Positions 44,871 to 54,998 of a stretch of 60,869 nucleotides of DNA are shown one piece after another. Positions within the stretch are counted from its first letter, which is position 1, and each line of letters opens with the position of its first letter. The position numbers and the translations under genes are program-made. The notes under the pieces were generated by a model. The model had not been told where the DNA came from and did no database searches. It saw only the letters and a program-made list of their open reading frames with translations. The stretch comes from Bacillus sp. IITD106 (GTDB taxonomy: Bacteria > Bacillota > Bacilli > Bacillales > Bacillaceae_C): the NCBI RefSeq assembly GCF_019459225.1, contig NZ_JAIAZY010000025.1, positions 1 to 60,869 on the forward strand, in the 5' to 3' direction.

Positions 44871-45872
44871 ATGCCAGAAGATGTATTATCCCAAAGTGAG
44901 ATAGATGCCTTGCTATCCGCAATCTCAACGGGTGAAATGTCCGCAGAAGATTTTAAAAAAGAAGAAGAAGTTAAAAAGGTTAAAATATATGATTTTAAAC
45001 GAGCATTAAGATTTTCAAAAGATCAAGTTAGAAGTTTAACGAGAATATATGAAAACTTTGCCCGTATGCTGACAACCTATTTTTCAGCTCAACTTAGGAC
45101 ATATGTAAATATTACAGTAGCATCTGCAGACCAAATACCTTATGAAGAGTATGTTCGCTCTGTTCCCAATATGACGATATTGAACGTCATCGAGGTACCT
45201 CCTCTTGAAGGTCGAATGATCATGGAAGTCCATCCAAATATCGCTTATGCGATGATCGATCGTATCCTCGGTGGAAAGGGAGCATCCTTAAATAAAATCG
45301 ATAACTTAACAGAAATTGAAACACGGCTGATGACAAATTTGTTTGAACATACATTGGAACATTTACAAGAAGCTTGGTCAGGAATTGCTGAAATAGATCC
45401 TTATTTGGCAGAGTTGGAAGTCAACCCACAATTTTTGCAAGTCGCGACTCCGAATGAAACAGTCGTCGTCATCTCGATGAATGCAAGTGTAGGAGAAACG
45501 AGTGGGATGATTAATATTTGCATTCCTCACGTATTGTTGGAGCCGATTATACCTAAACTTTCTGCACATTATTGGATGGAAACAAATGCAAAAGTTAGAA
45601 AGCCTGAAGAGGTTGCATTGCTGGAAGAGAAAATCAAAGAAGCTCAAATTGATTTATCTGTGGAACTTGGGATATCTACCATTTCCATTCATGACTTCTT
45701 ATCATTAGATTTAGGGGATGTCATTGAATTAAATAGTCGCATCGATGAACCTCTTAAAATCAAAGTTGGTGATAAGCAAAAATTCATAGGACAGCCTGGC
45801 AAGCGCAATAAAAAAATGGCTGTACAAATAATCGATAATATAAAGGAGGGCGAAGGAGATTATGAATGGTGA
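44871..45872 (+). CDS. fliM: Flagellar motor switch protein FliM
   Basis: C-ring protein (333 residues). The N-terminal peptide LSQSEIDALLSAI binds phosphorylated CheY. The middle CheC-like domain (YDFKRALRFSKDQVRSLTRIYENFARML) binds FliG, and the C-terminal SpoA domain (LDLGDVIELNSRIDEPLKIKVG) joins FliY. It overlaps fliY by 11 bases. Confidence 0.96.
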   Translation: MPEDVLSQSEIDALLSAISTGEMSAEDFKKEEEVKKVKIYDFKRALRFSKDQVRSLTRIYENFARMLTTYFSAQLRTYVNITVASADQIPYEEYVRSVPNMTILNVIEVPPLEGRMIMEVHPNIAYAMIDRILGGKGASLNKIDNLTEIETRLMTNLFEHTLEHLQEAWSGIAEIDPYLAELEVNPQFLQVATPNETVVVISMNASVGETSGMINICIPHVLLEPIIPKLSAHYWMETNAKVRKPEEVALLEEKIKEAQIDLSVELGISTISIHDFLSLDLGDVIELNSRIDEPLKIKVGDKQKFIGQPGKRNKKMAVQIIDNIKEGEGDYEW

Positions 45873-47031
45873 TATGCTCTCGCAAGATGAAATTGATGCG
45901 TTATTACGTGGAGAACCTGTAACAGAGGAACCAAATAATCAAGAAGAAGTTCATAATGTATTAGATTATTTGGATGAAATGCAACAAGATGCAATAGGAG
46001 AACTTGGGAATATTTCGTTTGGAAGTTCCGCAACCGCATTATCTACATTACTGAATCAAAAGGTTGAAATAACAACTCCCTCTGTTTCTATTATTGATAA
46101 TGCAAAATTGGAGGAAGAGTTTCCACATCCATATGTTGCAATACAAGTTAAATATACGGCTGGCTTTTCAGGAGTAAATATTCTTGTTATAAAGCAAAGC
46201 GATGCAGCCATTATAGCGGATTTAATGCTTGGTGGAGATGGGACAGCTCCTTCTGACGTATTGGATGAGATTCATTTAAGTGCAGTTCAAGAAGCGATGA
46301 ACCAAATGATGGGGTCAGCTGCAACTTCAATGTCTTCTATATTTGCCAAAAAGGTTGATATTTCCCCACCTTCTATAGAGTTGTTAAATTTTTCTGAAGG
46401 TGAAGGAACAGATACCATTCCGCAGCAAAACCTTTTAGTAAAAGTATCTTTTCGACTCACAATTGGCAATTTAATAGATTCTGAGATTATGCAAGTGCTG
46501 CCAATCGACTTTGCCAAAAAGCTTGTTGAGGATTTATTGACGCAAAACAATGATACAATGTCTGAGCCAAAACAAATGCCTAACACGAATACAGAAACTA
46601 TTCAATCTTCAACAAGTATAGGGAAACCAGAAAGTCAACCAATGATGAATTCTAATATAAATCAAAGGGAAAATGACAGAGCTGCTAGTTCAGAGAATCA
46701 TAACAGTCAATTAAATGTTCAAACAGCAAGCTTTTTGGACTTTAATCAACCAAATGTTACAGCACCTGAGACAAAGAATCTGGATATGCTTCTTGATATT
46801 CCATTGCAAGTTACGGTAGAGCTGGGAAAGACAAAAAAATCAGTTAAGGAAATTCTCGAACTTGGAGCAGGTTCAATTATTGAATTGGATAAGCTGGCAG
46901 GTGAGCCTGTCGATATACTTGTTAACAGCAGGTTAATTGCAAAAGGTGAAGTAGTAGTAATCGATGAAAACTTTGGAGTTAGAGTAACTGACATCGTCAG
47001 CCAATCTGATAGGTTAAAAAAATTGAATTAA
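45862..47031 (+). CDS. fliY: Motor switch phosphatase FliY
   Basis: C-ring protein and CheY-P phosphatase (389 residues) found in Bacillus-type chemotaxis. The N-terminal LSQDEIDALLRGEP resembles the FliM CheY-binding peptide. The CheC-like domain has both phosphatase motifs (DAIGELGN and SAVQEAMN), so it is probably active. An Asn-, Ser- and Gln-rich linker (about residues 230-300) leads to the FliN-like SpoA domain (LELGAGSIIELDKLAGEPVDI). Confidence 0.95.
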   Translation: MNGDMLSQDEIDALLRGEPVTEEPNNQEEVHNVLDYLDEMQQDAIGELGNISFGSSATALSTLLNQKVEITTPSVSIIDNAKLEEEFPHPYVAIQVKYTAGFSGVNILVIKQSDAAIIADLMLGGDGTAPSDVLDEIHLSAVQEAMNQMMGSAATSMSSIFAKKVDISPPSIELLNFSEGEGTDTIPQQNLLVKVSFRLTIGNLIDSEIMQVLPIDFAKKLVEDLLTQNNDTMSEPKQMPNTNTETIQSSTSIGKPESQPMMNSNINQRENDRAASSENHNSQLNVQTASFLDFNQPNVTAPETKNLDMLLDIPLQVTVELGKTKKSVKEILELGAGSIIELDKLAGEPVDILVNSRLIAKGEVVVIDENFGVRVTDIVSQSDRLKKLN

Positions 47032-47050
47032 AGTTTGAGGAGGAAATACC

Positions 47051-47413
47051 GTGGCTAATAGAATTTTGATTGTGGATGACGCCGCATTTATGAGAATGAT
47101 GATTAAGGATATCTTAGTGAAAAATGGTTTTGAGGTAGTCGGTGAAGCAGTAGATGGCGCTCAAGCTGTAGAAAAATACAATGAATTAAAACCTGATTTA
47201 GTCACAATGGATATTACGATGCCAGAAATGGATGGAATCACAGCTTTGAAAGAAATAAAAGCAAACGATCCAGCAGCAAAAATCATAATGTGTTCTGCAA
47301 TGGGGCAGCAAGCAATGGTTATCGATGCTATTCAAGCAGGAGCGAAAGATTTTATCGTTAAGCCATTCCAGGCAGATAGAGTTATAGAAGCTATCCAAAA
47401 AACATTAGGATAA
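47051..47413 (+). CDS. cheY: Chemotaxis response regulator CheY
   Basis: Single receiver domain (120 residues) that, when phosphorylated by CheA, binds FliM; in B. subtilis this promotes counter-clockwise rotation. ILIVDDAAFM holds the acidic pair (Asp9, Asp10), Asp54 in TMDITMPEMDG is the phosphorylation site, and Ser82 and Lys104 complete the active site. It starts with GTG behind GAGGAGG. Confidence 0.97.
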   Translation: MANRILIVDDAAFMRMMIKDILVKNGFEVVGEAVDGAQAVEKYNELKPDLVTMDITMPEMDGITALKEIKANDPAAKIIMCSAMGQQAMVIDAIQAGAKDFIVKPFQADRVIEAIQKTLG

Positions 47414-47419
47414 TGAACT

Positions 47420-48094
47420 ATGAATTCCATAATTAAACAAGTGTTTATTGTCTTCTCCATCATGTTTTTACTTCTCATCCAGGCGGATCGAACAATCGTA
47501 TTTGCTGAAAACAATCCGCTTGGTGGAAGTGTGGAAGATTGTTTTCCAGATAAATGCGATGAAGGAAAAGATAAAGTCCAAGTATTAGACAATGCCGAAA
47601 AACCAAAATCATTAAGTATAGGGATTTCGGAATATTTGAAGATGATTTTTGCACTTATTTTTGTTATTGCCATTTTATATTTTCTTTTGAAATTTATTAA
47701 TAAAAGAAGTCAGTCCTACGGGCAAAATCGACTTGTACAAAACTTAGGAGGTACTCCATTAGGTGGGAATCGTTCTATACAAATTGTGAAAGTCGGTAAT
47801 CGGCTGTTAATTCTAGGAGTTGGGGAAGATGTCCAACTTTTAAAAGAAATAACGGATGAGCAGGAATATGAGAACTATATGAAGCAGTATGAAGAACAGT
47901 TAGAACAAAGTCTTCAACCAGTAGATATGTTAACGAAATGGATAAAAGGAGTAAATAAATCTACAAAAGAAGCAAATAGCCGTTCACAACAACCGTTTCA
48001 TATTCACTTGAAAACACAACTGGATGAAATCAAAAAGGAGCGCAAGCAAACAATGAATAAGCTTGATCAGAAGGAGTCAAATATAGATGAATGA
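47420..48094 (+). CDS. fliO: Flagellar biosynthesis protein FliO (FliZ)
   Basis: Membrane protein (224 residues) that helps assemble the FliP ring of the export gate. It has an N-terminal signal peptide (about residues 1-29, ending AENN), a short outside part with two cysteines, a membrane segment (about 75-92) and a cytoplasmic FliO domain (GGNRSIQIVKVGNRLLILGVGEDVQLL). B. subtilis calls it fliZ. It overlaps fliP by eight bases. Confidence 0.9.
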   Translation: MNSIIKQVFIVFSIMFLLLIQADRTIVFAENNPLGGSVEDCFPDKCDEGKDKVQVLDNAEKPKSLSIGISEYLKMIFALIFVIAILYFLLKFINKRSQSYGQNRLVQNLGGTPLGGNRSIQIVKVGNRLLILGVGEDVQLLKEITDEQEYENYMKQYEEQLEQSLQPVDMLTKWIKGVNKSTKEANSRSQQPFHIHLKTQLDEIKKERKQTMNKLDQKESNIDE

Positions 48095-48755
48095 GTTTAT
48101 GGAGTTTTTTAATAATAGTTCATCAGAAACGGTTTCTACTTCAGTCAAGCTTTTATTACTGCTAACTGTTTTATCAATCGCTCCAAGTATATTAATTTTG
48201 ATGACTTCATTTACTAGAATTATTATTGTTTTATCTTTTGTTAGAACATCTCTTGCTACACAGCAAATGCCGCCAAACCAAGTTTTGGTTGGACTAGCTT
48301 TATTTTTAACTTTTTTTATTATGGCGCCAACGTTTAGTCAAGTAAATGAACAAGCTTTAACCCCGCTGTTCAATGATGAAATAAACTTAGAGCAGGCTTA
48401 TGAAAAAGCGGCAATACCATTTAGAGAGTTTATGAGCAAGCATACTAGGCAAAAGGATTTAGAACTTTTTCTTTCCTATTCAAAAGCGGAAAAGCCGGCA
48501 ACCATTCAAGATATTCCATTAACGGTACTCGTACCAGCGTATGCATTAAGTGAATTGAAAACTGCTTTTCAAATTGGATTCATGATTTTTATTCCTTTTT
48601 TAGTTATAGACATGGTTGTAGCAAGTATTTTAATGTCGATGGGTATGATGATGCTGCCGCCAGTTATGATCTCACTCCCTTTTAAAATATTACTTTTTGT
48701 CCTCGTCGATGGGTGGTATTTAGTCATTAAATCGTTGCTGCAAAGTTTTTCATAA
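48087..48755 (+). CDS. fliP: Flagellar export gate protein FliP
   Basis: Core membrane component of the export channel (222 residues) with about four hydrophobic segments. TSFTRIIIVLSFVRTSLATQQMPPNQVLVGLALFLTFFIMAP and the C-terminal MGMMMLPPVMISLPFKILLFV are the FliP signatures. It assembles with FliQ and FliR, which follow directly. Confidence 0.96.
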   Translation: MNEFMEFFNNSSSETVSTSVKLLLLLTVLSIAPSILILMTSFTRIIIVLSFVRTSLATQQMPPNQVLVGLALFLTFFIMAPTFSQVNEQALTPLFNDEINLEQAYEKAAIPFREFMSKHTRQKDLELFLSYSKAEKPATIQDIPLTVLVPAYALSELKTAFQIGFMIFIPFLVIDMVVASILMSMGMMMLPPVMISLPFKILLFVLVDGWYLVIKSLLQSFS

Positions 48756-48786
48756 GGATAGATTCGTAGATTAATGGAGTGATCAT

Positions 48787-49056
48787 ATGAGTGCTGAAGC
48801 TGTCATCTCACTCGCGGAAAGAGGAGTTTATACGATACTTATTGTAGCTGGTCCACTGCTCCTTATCGCTTTAGCGGTTGGACTTGCTGTCAGTATTTTT
48901 CAAGCTACTACCCAAATTCAAGAACAAACATTAGCATTCATACCGAAAATTGTCGCTGTATTAGTTGGAGTCGTCATTTTAGGCCCGTGGATGTTGAGTA
49001 GGCTGCTTTCGTACGCTACTGAAATATTACAAAATTTAACTCGGTTTGTAGGTTGA
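48787..49056 (+). CDS. fliQ: Flagellar export gate protein FliQ
   Basis: Two-helix membrane protein (89 residues) that wraps the FliP-FliR channel. The motif LLIALAVGLAVSIFQATTQIQEQTLAFIPK is highly characteristic. GGAG lies ten bases upstream of the ATG. Confidence 0.96.
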   Translation: MSAEAVISLAERGVYTILIVAGPLLLIALAVGLAVSIFQATTQIQEQTLAFIPKIVAVLVGVVILGPWMLSRLLSYATEILQNLTRFVG

Positions 49057-49060
49057 TTGA

Positions 49061-49840
49061 ATGGAAGCCTTAATTCCGAATATTTCTGTTTTTATGCTTG
49101 TATTTATGAGGGTTTCGACATTTTTTGTTACGCTCCCTTTATTTTCATATAGAACTTTGCCGGCTACATATCGGATCGGCTTTGCCTTTTTTTTATCTTT
49201 GTTGATGTATTACACAATTGATGTGCAATCAATCGACATAACAGGAACTTATTACTTGCTTATTCTGAAAGAAGCAGGGATTGGCCTTCTTATTGGTTTT
49301 ACTGCATATATGATTCTTTCAGCCATACAAATTGCAGGTGGCTTTATTGATTTTCAAATGGGATTTGCCATTGCCAATGTCATCGATCCGCAGACGGGTA
49401 CGCAAAGTCCGCTTATTGGACAATATTTATATATGTTTTCCTTGCTTTTTTTACTTGCAGTAAATGGGCACCATCTCATTTTGGATGGAATTTTTTACAG
49501 TTATCAATCCATTCCAATTGATCAAGTATTTATCCCATTTGGAAATAGTTCATTGGCAGAATATATCATTAAGTCATTCAGCATGATGTTCATGATTGCT
49601 TTTCAGATGGCTATTCCAGTTGTCGCCTCGCTTTTTCTTGTTGATGTCGCGTTAGGAATCGTGGCAAGAACGGTTCCGCAATTAAATATTTTTGTCGTTG
49701 GATTTCCAATCAAAATTGCTGTAAGTTTCATTATTTTATTTATCGTGCTAGGAGTTATGTTTGGAGTCGTGCAAAAATTATTTGAGACGATGTTAATTGT
49801 GATGAGAGATGTGATGAGGTTAATAGGAGGCGCAGGATGA
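49061..49840 (+). CDS. fliR: Flagellar export gate protein FliR
   Basis: Channel protein (259 residues) with about six membrane segments. FMLVFMRVSTFFVTLPLFSYRTLP and GGFIDFQMGFAIANVIDPQTGTQSP are typical of FliR. It begins four bases after fliQ and overlaps flhB by four bases. Confidence 0.95.
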   Translation: MEALIPNISVFMLVFMRVSTFFVTLPLFSYRTLPATYRIGFAFFLSLLMYYTIDVQSIDITGTYYLLILKEAGIGLLIGFTAYMILSAIQIAGGFIDFQMGFAIANVIDPQTGTQSPLIGQYLYMFSLLFLLAVNGHHLILDGIFYSYQSIPIDQVFIPFGNSSLAEYIIKSFSMMFMIAFQMAIPVVASLFLVDVALGIVARTVPQLNIFVVGFPIKIAVSFIILFIVLGVMFGVVQKLFETMLIVMRDVMRLIGGAG

Positions 49841-50919
49841 AACAACTTAATCTGGATCTCCAATTTTTTGCAGGTGAAAAAACAGAAAAGGCAACTCCGA
49901 AAAAGAGACTCGATGCCCGAAAAAAAGGTCAAACGGCAAAAAGTCAAGATGTTAATACCGCGATAGGATTACTAGCTGTTTTTTTGTTTCTACTATTCTT
50001 TTCATCTAGCATGGGGAAAATAGCGGTAGATACATTTCGCCACTCCTTTAACACGTTTTTATTGATGGAAGTATCGGAAGACAATTTACAATTGATTTTA
50101 TTGGATATATTGAAAGAAATGATCTTTTTACTCGGCCCAATCATGTTAATTGCACTTGTTGCAGGGATTGCCTCCAATCTTATGCAAGTTGGATTTATGG
50201 TAACGGGCGAGCCATTGCAGCCCAAGTTGGAAAAGCTAGACCCGATTAAAGGGATGAAGCGAATTTTCTCGATTAGAGCAATCGTAGAGTTACTAAAATC
50301 AATATTAAAAATTGGATTTGTAGGAGCCGTTACTTTCTTTGTTTTATGGATTCGCATAGATGAGGTTCTTATTCTATCACATAAATCTATTGCTTCAGCG
50401 TTAAAAACAGTAGGCAGTCTTACAATGCAAATGGGAATTGCCGCATCGCTCGCACTTTTATTTTTATCTATTTTTGATTATTTATATCAGAGGTATGATT
50501 ACGAAAAAAATATTCGAATGTCGAAACAAGACATTAAAGATGAGTTTAAAAATACCGAAGGGGACCCGTTAATTAAGTCAAAGGTGAAACAAAAGCAGCG
50601 TGAAATGGCAATGTCACGAATGATGCAGGAAGTCCCTAAGGCAGATGTAATTATTACGAATCCCACGCATTATGCAATTGCGTTGAAATATGATGATGAA
50701 AAAGACGATGCGCCTGTCGTTATAGCAAAAGGTATAGATTTTATGGCGCAAAAAATAAAGAGTATTGCTAGTGAACATAATATTATTATGGTTGAAAACC
50801 GCCCGTTAGCTCGTGCTTTATATGATCAACTCGATATTGGGCAAAAAATACCTGATGAGTTTTTCAAAGCAGTGGCGGAAATTCTTGCATATGTTTATAG
50901 AATTAAACATAAAATCTAG
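49837..50919 (+). CDS. flhB: Flagellar export switch protein FlhB
   Basis: Membrane protein (360 residues) that controls substrate specificity of export. The N-terminus LDLQFFAGEKTEKATPKKRLDARKKGQ, four membrane segments and the autocleavage site NPTHYAIALKYD are all present. FliK acts on its C-terminal domain to stop hook growth. The ylqH product at 23652 resembles only this C-terminal part. Confidence 0.96.
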   Translation: MKQLNLDLQFFAGEKTEKATPKKRLDARKKGQTAKSQDVNTAIGLLAVFLFLLFFSSSMGKIAVDTFRHSFNTFLLMEVSEDNLQLILLDILKEMIFLLGPIMLIALVAGIASNLMQVGFMVTGEPLQPKLEKLDPIKGMKRIFSIRAIVELLKSILKIGFVGAVTFFVLWIRIDEVLILSHKSIASALKTVGSLTMQMGIAASLALLFLSIFDYLYQRYDYEKNIRMSKQDIKDEFKNTEGDPLIKSKVKQKQREMAMSRMMQEVPKADVIITNPTHYAIALKYDDEKDDAPVVIAKGIDFMAQKIKSIASEHNIIMVENRPLARALYDQLDIGQKIPDEFFKAVAEILAYVYRIKHKI

Positions 50920-50940
50920 TTTTTTAGTGGAGAGATAGTT

Positions 50941-52974
50941 ATGAAAGTGAAAGATCTTGCAATTTTATCAAGTGTCATATTAATTGTCGCTATGTTGGTA
51001 ATCCCTTTTCCTACATGGCTATTAAGCTTATTAATTATCATCAATATTTCGCTTGCTCTTCTAGTATTATTAACGTCAATGAATATGCAAGAGCCTCTCC
51101 AATTTTCAATATTTCCCTCATTATTATTACTTTTGACACTTTTTAGATTAGGCCTGAATGTTTCAACAACAAGATCGATCCTTTCAAAAGGTGATGCTGG
51201 CGGTGTTGTTGAAACGTTCGGGACCTTTGTTGTTGGTGGAAATGTATTAGTCGGATTAGTCGTATTCTTCATTTTGGTCATTATCCAATTTGTCGTTATC
51301 ACGAAAGGTGCGGAACGTGTATCAGAAGTAGCTGCACGTTTTACATTAGATGCAATGCCAGGGAAACAAATGAGTATCGATGCCGATTTAAATGCTGGAA
51401 TTATTTCAGAGCATGAAGCGCGGGAACGAAGAGAAAAGGTTTCCCGTGAATCTGATTTTTATGGATCGATGGACGGAGCAAGTAAATTCGTCAAAGGGGA
51501 TGCCATAGCCGGAATTATTATCGTTATTATTAATCTTTTATTTGGAATTATTATTGGTATGCTCCAACAAGGTCTTCCAATTGGAGAAGCTGCGGTGAAA
51601 TACTCCATGCTTACAGTGGGGGATGGAATTGTGAGTCAAATTCCTGCACTCCTCATCTCAACTGCTACTGGTATTGTTGTGACACGAGCAGCTTCTGAAG
51701 GAAATCTCGGGTCTGATATTGTTGGACAGTTGTTCGCCTTTCCGAAAATGCTTTATGTTGCAGCAGGTACGATTTTTCTTTTAGGCTTGGCCACGCCAAT
51801 TAATGACATTTTAACCATCCCTATCGCTGCGGCACTAGGAATTGGCGGCTTTGTTCTTTCTCGAATCCCTGCTAAACAAGAAGCAGATCTATTAGACAAA
51901 TTCGAAGATACAGAGACAGAAGACTTAAAAAGTCCTGAAAGTGTCATTAATCTCCTGAATGTTGATGCTATAGAATTCGAATTTGGCTACGGTCTTATCC
52001 CGCTTGCGGATGTAAACCAAGGCGGGGATTTATTAGATCGTATTGTGATGATTAGACGACAGTTGGCATTAGAGTTAGGGATTGTCATCCCTGTTGTAAG
52101 AATTCGAGATAATATCCAACTCGAGCCAAATGCATATCGTTTGAAAATTAAAGGAAGTGAAATGGCGAGAGGCGAGCTTTTGCTAGATCATTACCTAGCA
52201 ATGAGCCCTGGTGGAGAAGACATGTTGGAAGGAATTGATACGATTGAGCCTTCTTTTGGACTTCCTGCGAAATGGATAACGGAAGAAGTGAAGGAGCAAG
52301 CAGAAATATTAGGCTACACAGTCGTTGATCCTCCATCAGTTGTTTCTACTCATATAACGGAAGTATTAAAAGCAAATGCGCATGAGCTGTTAGGTAGACA
52401 AGAAACGAAGCAGCTTATCGATCATTTAAAAGAATCATTTCCAATTCTTGTAGAAGAGGTCACTCCAAATCCTCTTACAATTGGCGAGGTTCAAAAGGTT
52501 TTGGCAAAACTTTTGAAAGAGAATGTATCGATTCGAAATTTGCCGATTATATTTGAAACATTGGCGGATTATGCGAAAATGAGTACAGATACAGATTTAC
52601 TAGCAGAGTATGTACGACAAGGTTTAGCTAGGCAAATAACAAATCAGTATGCAGACGAAAATTCGACGTTAAAAGTAATTACCGTGTCCGGTAAAGTGGA
52701 AAAGTTAATTGCGGACAGTGTACAGCAAACAGAACATGGGAATTATTTATCGATGGATCCTGACGATTCCCAGTCTATTCTAGAAGCAACTGCTGCTCAA
52801 ATAGAGCAGCAATCATTAATGCAGCAAGCACCTATTTTACTTTGTTCACCTGCCGTTCGAATGTATGTAAGACAATTGACTGAAAGATATTTTCCGCACG
52901 TTCCTGTCCTTTCCTATAACGAACTAGAGGCGAACGTAGAAGTTCAAAGCAGTGGGATGGTGAGTGTTGAATGA
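50941..52974 (+). CDS. flhA: Flagellar export protein FlhA
   Basis: Largest export-gate protein (677 residues): about eight membrane segments in the first 310 residues and a cytoplasmic domain that binds chaperones and FliI. VVITKGAERVSEVAARFTLDAMPGKQMSIDADLNAG is the FHIPEP motif. GGAG lies nine bases before the ATG. The stop overlaps flhF (ATGA). Confidence 0.96.
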   Translation: MKVKDLAILSSVILIVAMLVIPFPTWLLSLLIIINISLALLVLLTSMNMQEPLQFSIFPSLLLLLTLFRLGLNVSTTRSILSKGDAGGVVETFGTFVVGGNVLVGLVVFFILVIIQFVVITKGAERVSEVAARFTLDAMPGKQMSIDADLNAGIISEHEARERREKVSRESDFYGSMDGASKFVKGDAIAGIIIVIINLLFGIIIGMLQQGLPIGEAAVKYSMLTVGDGIVSQIPALLISTATGIVVTRAASEGNLGSDIVGQLFAFPKMLYVAAGTIFLLGLATPINDILTIPIAAALGIGGFVLSRIPAKQEADLLDKFEDTETEDLKSPESVINLLNVDAIEFEFGYGLIPLADVNQGGDLLDRIVMIRRQLALELGIVIPVVRIRDNIQLEPNAYRLKIKGSEMARGELLLDHYLAMSPGGEDMLEGIDTIEPSFGLPAKWITEEVKEQAEILGYTVVDPPSVVSTHITEVLKANAHELLGRQETKQLIDHLKESFPILVEEVTPNPLTIGEVQKVLAKLLKENVSIRNLPIIFETLADYAKMSTDTDLLAEYVRQGLARQITNQYADENSTLKVITVSGKVEKLIADSVQQTEHGNYLSMDPDDSQSILEATAAQIEQQSLMQQAPILLCSPAVRMYVRQLTERYFPHVPVLSYNELEANVEVQSSGMVSVE

Positions 52975-54119
52975 ATATAAAAAAAATAATAGCTCCAACT
53001 ATGCCGGAAGCAATGAAAAAAGTTAAGCTAGAGTTAGGTGAAAATGCCGTCATATTAAATTCAAAGGTAATTTTTACAGGCGGTTTTCTAGGACTTTTTC
53101 GAAAGAAAAGCATTGAAGTGATTGCAGCGTTAGATGAACAGCCAGTCCATATTCAACAAACGAGAAAAAACAAAAATAGAAAAAGTCCAATTCCTAACAA
53201 GATCATTTCAACCCATGCAAGTACAAAGACAAAACAAGTGGAACCAGATGTATTATCGGAGATTGCCGAGTTAAAAACTGAGCTTAAAGCGATGAAGAAA
53301 AATAACTATTACAGCTACAATCAATATCCGGAAGTTATTCAAAAATATTTGTTTAAACTTCAAGAAGAAGAAATAAAAGAAGAGTACTTGTGGAATATTG
53401 GTGATGCATTACTGGAGAAATGGCGGAGCTCTGAATCTGATCCGAAAGAATCTGAACTATCTACATGGTGCACTTCAGAATTGATTAACCATTTAAATCT
53501 CGTTCCCTTTGGTGGAATATCGTATGAGAAGAAATTTATTAATTTAGTTGGCCCAACAGGAGTTGGGAAAACGACGACAATCGCAAAATTAGCTGCAGAA
53601 GCCGTGCTTGAACATCATAAAAAGGTTGCTCTTATTACGACAGACACGTATAGAATTGCGGCAATTGAACAGTTAAAAACGTACGCGCAATTACTAAATA
53701 TCCCTGTTGAAATCGTTTATGACGATAAAGATTTTCGTGCAGCTGTGGACAAATTTTCTGAATATGACATTGTACTTATTGATACAGCAGGGCGCAATTA
53801 TCAAGAAAAACAATATATCCATGATTTGCAAAAACTGTTAGGCAATGAAAAGTATATTGAAACATACTTAGTATTGTCGATTTCGATGAAAGAAAAGGAT
53901 ATTGAAAAAATTGCAGAAAATTTTTTAGAAATGAATTTCAGCAAATTTATCTTTACAAAAGCGGACGAGACTAGGACCTATGGAGTTATGTATAACTTAA
54001 TATGCAAATACAAAATTGGAGCTGCCTATATAACGACGGGACAAGATGTACCCGATGATATTATTGCAGCAACTCCTGAAGTAATCACTGAATTTATTCT
54101 TAGGGATGAAACACCATGA
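52971..54119 (+). CDS. flhF: SRP-like GTPase FlhF
   Basis: Third bacterial SRP GTPase (382 residues), which sets the position and number of flagella. A basic, variable N-terminal B domain (about residues 1-120, with RKNKNRKSP) is followed by the NG domain: [44 protein letters not shown] and FTKADETRTYG. It overlaps flhG by four bases. Confidence 0.95.
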   Translation: MNIKKIIAPTMPEAMKKVKLELGENAVILNSKVIFTGGFLGLFRKKSIEVIAALDEQPVHIQQTRKNKNRKSPIPNKIISTHASTKTKQVEPDVLSEIAELKTELKAMKKNNYYSYNQYPEVIQKYLFKLQEEEIKEEYLWNIGDALLEKWRSSESDPKESELSTWCTSELINHLNLVPFGGISYEKKFINLVGPTGVGKTTTIAKLAAEAVLEHHKKVALITTDTYRIAAIEQLKTYAQLLNIPVEIVYDDKDFRAAVDKFSEYDIVLIDTAGRNYQEKQYIHDLQKLLGNEKYIETYLVLSISMKEKDIEKIAENFLEMNFSKFIFTKADETRTYGVMYNLICKYKIGAAYITTGQDVPDDIIAATPEVITEFILRDETP

Positions 54120-54973
54120 AAGATCAAGCTGAAAAGTTGCGATTGAAAATGACAAGCCTTGCAAAAAGCCAAGCTAAAACGATTGCCGTCGTAAGTGGAA
54201 AAGGCGGCGTTGGGAAATCCAATATTTCCATTAATATTGCGTTGTTATTAAACAAAATGAACAAACGAGTGTTATTATTTGATTTTGATCTAGGCATGGG
54301 AAACGTAAATATTATTCTTGGGCAATCTTCAAGGCTGACTCTATCAGAATTTTTACATGAAGAAGCCACACTGAATGATATTGTGAATGATACACATGAA
54401 GGGGTTTCGTATATAGCGGCTGGTAATGGCTTAAATGAGACCATCCATATTGACGAAAGGATGTTAGCCAGACTTCTCGACGGTTTAAGAGAGCTGCAGC
54501 AACAATATGACTATATCATTTTTGATATGGGAGCTGGAGCAACTTCAGCTTCATTAAAGGTCTTACTCGCTGTAGATGATATTATGGTCATTTCAACACC
54601 CGAACCGACAGCTATTACAGATGCATATTCGATGATGAAATTTATATGCCTGGAAGGGGCAACAGGCAATTTATTTTTGATTTGCAACCGTGCTGATACT
54701 GAAAAGCAAGGCTTGGAAACACTGGAGCGATTAAAACAAACTGTATATAAGTTTTTACATAGAGAGGTCATCATGTTGGGAATTTTGCCGGAAGACAGTC
54801 ACGTTAGGAAAGCAGTAATTAATCAGACCGCGTTTTCTATTGCTTATCCTAAATCTAGTATTTCGGTAAAATTAGAAAAAATCGTCTATACGTATGTAAA
54901 TGAAAATAATCTAGAGTATGAAAATAGATTAAATGATTCATTTATTAATAGACTCAGGCGATTCTTCTTTTAA
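54116..54973 (+). CDS. flhG: MinD-like ATPase FlhG (YlxH)
   Basis: ParA/MinD-type ATPase (285 residues) that stimulates FlhF and limits flagellar placement. The deviant Walker A is VVSGKGGVGKSNISINIA, the switch II region FDMGAGATSASL, and Walker A' FDFDLGMGNVNIILG. The N-terminal DQAEKLRLKM segment corresponds to the FlhF-activating peptide. The C-terminal basic helix INRLRRFFF probably binds the membrane. Confidence 0.94.
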   Translation: MKDQAEKLRLKMTSLAKSQAKTIAVVSGKGGVGKSNISINIALLLNKMNKRVLLFDFDLGMGNVNIILGQSSRLTLSEFLHEEATLNDIVNDTHEGVSYIAAGNGLNETIHIDERMLARLLDGLRELQQQYDYIIFDMGAGATSASLKVLLAVDDIMVISTPEPTAITDAYSMMKFICLEGATGNLFLICNRADTEKQGLETLERLKQTVYKFLHREVIMLGILPEDSHVRKAVINQTAFSIAYPKSSISVKLEKIVYTYVNENNLEYENRLNDSFINRLRRFFF

Positions 54974-54998
54974 CCCCGTTTAGAGGAGAAGTAATAGT